From Roseburia sp. (GTDB lineage: Bacteria; Bacillota; Clostridia; Lachnospirales; Lachnospiraceae), in assembly GCA_030844625.1 (NCBI GenBank), contig JAUUNJ010000173.1, positions 1 through 5,838 of the forward strand: DNA of 5,838 nt, written 5' to 3'. The notes below the pieces were generated by a model. The model did no database searches. It saw only the letters and a program-made list of their open reading frames with translations, and was not told the origin of the DNA. Made by a program: the position numbers and the translations under genes. Positions 4,371 to 5,838 of the stretch are shown piece after piece (position 1 is the stretch's first letter; the number at the start of each line of letters is the position of its first letter).

Positions 4371-5226
4371 TGAGAAACTTATGTTAAGCAATGGAGTTAC
4401 GATTCCACAGTTTGGTCTTGGAACGTGGTTTATTGATGATGAAAAGGTGGCTGATGCTATCAAGGCTGCCGTAAAAATAGGATATCGTCATTTTGATACT
4501 GCTCAGGCTTATGGAAATGAGCGTGGAGTGGGTGAAAGTATCCGTACCTGTGGTATTCCACGGGAAGAACTTTTTGTGGTATCTAAGGTTGCAGCAGAGC
4601 ATAAGACATACGATGAGGCTATGAATGGAATAAATGAAACATTGTCAAAGATGGGACTTGATTATCTTGACATGATGATTATTCACAGTCCACAGCCATG
4701 GGCAAAGGTGAATCAGTCAGAGGACAGATATGTGGATGGGAACAGGGAAGCATGGAGAGCTCTGGAAGATGCATATAAGGAAGGAAAGCTAAAGGCAATT
4801 GGTGTATCTAATTTTCAGATTGAAGATATTGCGAGCCTGATTGAAACAGCTGAGGTTAAGCCTATGGTAAATCAGATTCTAGTTCATATCAGTAATACAC
4901 CAATAGAGTTAATTGATTACTGTCAGAAAAATGGAATTGTTGTGGAAGCATATTCACCAATTGCTCATGGGGAGATTCTGAATAATAAGGAAATCGCAGA
5001 TGTAGCAGATAAATATGGTGTTACTGTTCCACAGCTCTGCATTCGTTATACCCTTCAATTAGGTCTGATTAGTCTGCCAAAAACAGGTAATCCGGAACAC
5101 ATGAAGTCCAATGCAGAAGTCGATTTTGTAATCAGCGATGAAGATATGAAAATGCTTAAGAACTTCAAACACATCGAGAACTACGGTAAAAGCAGTGGAT
5201 TTCCTGTTTATGGAGGAAAGATGTAG
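4360..5226 (+). CDS. Aldo/keto reductase (NAD(P)H-dependent)
   Basis: A 288-residue, probably cytoplasmic TIM-barrel oxidoreductase that reduces aldehydes or ketones with NAD(P)H. The full catalytic tetrad is present: D46 (HFDTA), Y51 (QAYGNE), K76 (VVSKV) and H109 (IIHSP). The family signatures are clear: GYRHFDTAQAYGNERGVGES at 41-60, GVSNF at 148-152, and LPKTGNPEHMKSN near 239-251. In the last, the usual K-S-x-x-x-x-R cofactor motif reads K241-T242 and H247, so NADPH preference is uncertain. Length is normal for the small-barrel (AKR5-like) members such as 2,5-diketogluconate or methylglyoxal reductases, but no specific substrate can be claimed. The gene overlaps the small upstream gene by 11 bases and is followed 66 bases later by a carboxymuconolactone decarboxylase-family gene, suggesting one operon. 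Confidence 0.95.
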   Translation: MIFDEKLMLSNGVTIPQFGLGTWFIDDEKVADAIKAAVKIGYRHFDTAQAYGNERGVGESIRTCGIPREELFVVSKVAAEHKTYDEAMNGINETLSKMGLDYLDMMIIHSPQPWAKVNQSEDRYVDGNREAWRALEDAYKEGKLKAIGVSNFQIEDIASLIETAEVKPMVNQILVHISNTPIELIDYCQKNGIVVEAYSPIAHGEILNNKEIADVADKYGVTVPQLCIRYTLQLGLISLPKTGNPEHMKSNAEVDFVISDEDMKMLKNFKHIENYGKSSGFPVYGGKM

Positions 5227-5278
5227 GTGGATGCATGGGATTTGGTAATGCAACTATTAGGTAAATCATAATAATGAC

Positions 5279-5284
5279 AGGAGA
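5279..5284 (+). promoter_or_regulatory. Ribosome binding site that fixes the start at 5293
   Basis: AGGAGA at 5279-5284 lies 8 bases before the ATG at 5293. The in-frame ATG at 5284 overlaps this site and could not use it, so the protein begins MSEKIVQTAG. Confidence 0.8.
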
Positions 5285-5292
5285 TGAAAACA

Positions 5293-5622
5293 ATGAGTGA
5301 AAAAATAGTACAGACAGCAGGAAGAAATCAGTTAGGAGATTTTGCACCTGATTTTGCACATTTTAATGATGATGTGCTTTTTGGAGAAAACTGGAATAAT
5401 CAGGATATCGATTTGAAAACGAGATGCATTGTGACAGTAGTGGCGATGATGGGTGCAGGTTCCATTGATTCGTCAATGAAATATCATCTTACCAATGCGA
5501 AGAATAAAGGTGTTACAAGAGAAGAGATGGCAGCAATCATTACTCATGCGGCTTTTTATGTTGGTTGGCCCAAAGGCTGGGCGATGTTTAACATGGCGAA
5601 AGAAGTATGGTCAGAAGAATAG
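5293..5622 (+). CDS. Carboxymuconolactone decarboxylase-family protein
   Basis: A 109-residue, all-helical protein of the carboxymuconolactone decarboxylase (CMD)/AhpD superfamily. The core runs through DLKTRCIVTVVAMMGAG (residues 40-56), YHLTNAKNKGVTREEM (64-79), and a conserved THAAFYVGWPKGW (84-96). The family includes gamma-carboxymuconolactone decarboxylase and the peroxidase AhpD. The AhpD Cys-x-x-Cys motif is absent (there is one cysteine, C45), so a thiol peroxidase role is unlikely, and decarboxylation of the named substrate is not implied by the family name. It lies between an aldo/keto reductase and a cupin gene. CMD and cupin domains also occur fused in one protein in other bacteria, which suggests the two act together. 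Length is normal for a single-domain member. Confidence 0.9.
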   Translation: MSEKIVQTAGRNQLGDFAPDFAHFNDDVLFGENWNNQDIDLKTRCIVTVVAMMGAGSIDSSMKYHLTNAKNKGVTREEMAAIITHAAFYVGWPKGWAMFNMAKEVWSEE

Positions 5623-5637
5623 AAGGGATGGATAGAT

Positions 5638-5838
5638 ATGGTGAAGGTAACAACAAGAGAAGAATTTGAAAAGATGGATGTATTTGGTATAGGTGCTCCT
5701 AATGATGCATTTGCACAGTATTTTATTGGGAATTCGTTTTTAAAACCTGTAACTGATTTGGAGAATGGTGGATTTCCAATGTTTAACGTAACATTTGAGC
5801 CGGGATGTAGAAACAACTGGCACATCCACCATGCAAAA
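5638..5838 (+). CDS. Cupin-domain protein, N-terminal part (runs off window)
   Basis: The first 67 codons of a gene cut by the window edge. It begins MVKVTTREEF, contains NDAFAQYFIGNSFLKPVT (residues 22-39), and ends in FEPGCRNNWHIHHAK. The last stretch is cupin motif 1, with W61, H62, H64 and H65, where the histidines are expected metal ligands. It belongs to the cupin type found next to, or fused with, carboxymuconolactone decarboxylase domains. Such proteins bind a metal and act on small organic molecules, but the substrate here is unknown. The start is 15 bases after the preceding stop codon, with AAGGG (5623-5627) 10 bases before the ATG, so it belongs to the same operon. The frame is open to the last base, so nothing suggests it is broken. 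Confidence 0.88.
   Translation, partial: MVKVTTREEFEKMDVFGIGAPNDAFAQYFIGNSFLKPVTDLENGGFPMFNVTFEPGCRNNWHIHHAK

Noticed and set aside
5227..5292. Tiny open frame (MGFGNATIR) between the reductase and CMD genes
   Set aside because: Nine codons with no family resemblance. It is ordinary spacer within the operon.
1..5838. CRISPR array, tRNA, rRNA or riboswitch
   Set aside because: No regularly spaced repeats, tRNA cloverleaf elements, rRNA-like stretches or recognisable riboswitch cores were seen on either strand.

Overview
This 5.8-kb window looks like chromosomal DNA from a low-GC Gram-positive anaerobe, most likely a Lachnospiraceae-type member of the Clostridia. That placement is an inference. 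It rests on strong GGAGG-type ribosome binding sites, AT-rich intergenic DNA with sigma-A-like promoters, and protein families common in gut Clostridia. No rRNA, tRNA, CRISPR array or intact insertion sequence is visible. All genes read on the + strand.

Region 1 (1-637) holds the C-terminal end of an ABC exporter-type ATPase, whose start lies outside the window, followed by a hairpin terminator. Region 2 (about 640-3010) is an AT-rich block with three mutually different class I SAM-dependent methyltransferase genes (695-1387, 1470-2069, 2390-3010). A short DUF4177-like gene (2221-2376) sits just before the third. Between the second methyltransferase and the DUF4177 gene lies a 46-base fragment (2090-2135) that matches the Walker B/D-loop coding segment of the upstream ABC gene at 42 of 46 positions. 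It is the debris of a second ABC gene copy, and a good sigma-A-like promoter lies directly downstream of it and drives the DUF4177/methyltransferase pair. The methyltransferase DNA is visibly poorer in GC than the flanking genes, so this block looks inserted or rearranged next to the ABC locus.

Region 3 (3011-5838) is a redox-type locus. A LysR-family regulator (3156-4046) has its own promoter and terminator. It is followed by a co-directional cassette: a 69-aa helical protein resembling the C-terminal half of a MerR regulator (4161-4370), an aldo/keto reductase with a complete catalytic tetrad (4360-5226, overlapping the previous gene by 11 bases), a carboxymuconolactone decarboxylase-family protein (5293-5622), and the start of a cupin protein (from 5638) that runs off the window. 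The spacing supports one operon. The LysR protein is a plausible regulator of it, and the proteins probably handle a small carbonyl or peroxide-type metabolite, but no substrate can be named from sequence.

Several start codons were set by ribosome-binding-site spacing rather than by the longest open frame (1470, 4360 and 5293). No convincing new defence or mobile system is present. The most unusual items are the ABC gene remnant with its adjacent promoter, the low-GC methyltransferase block, the CmoM-like methyltransferase and the half-MerR protein coupled to the reductase.
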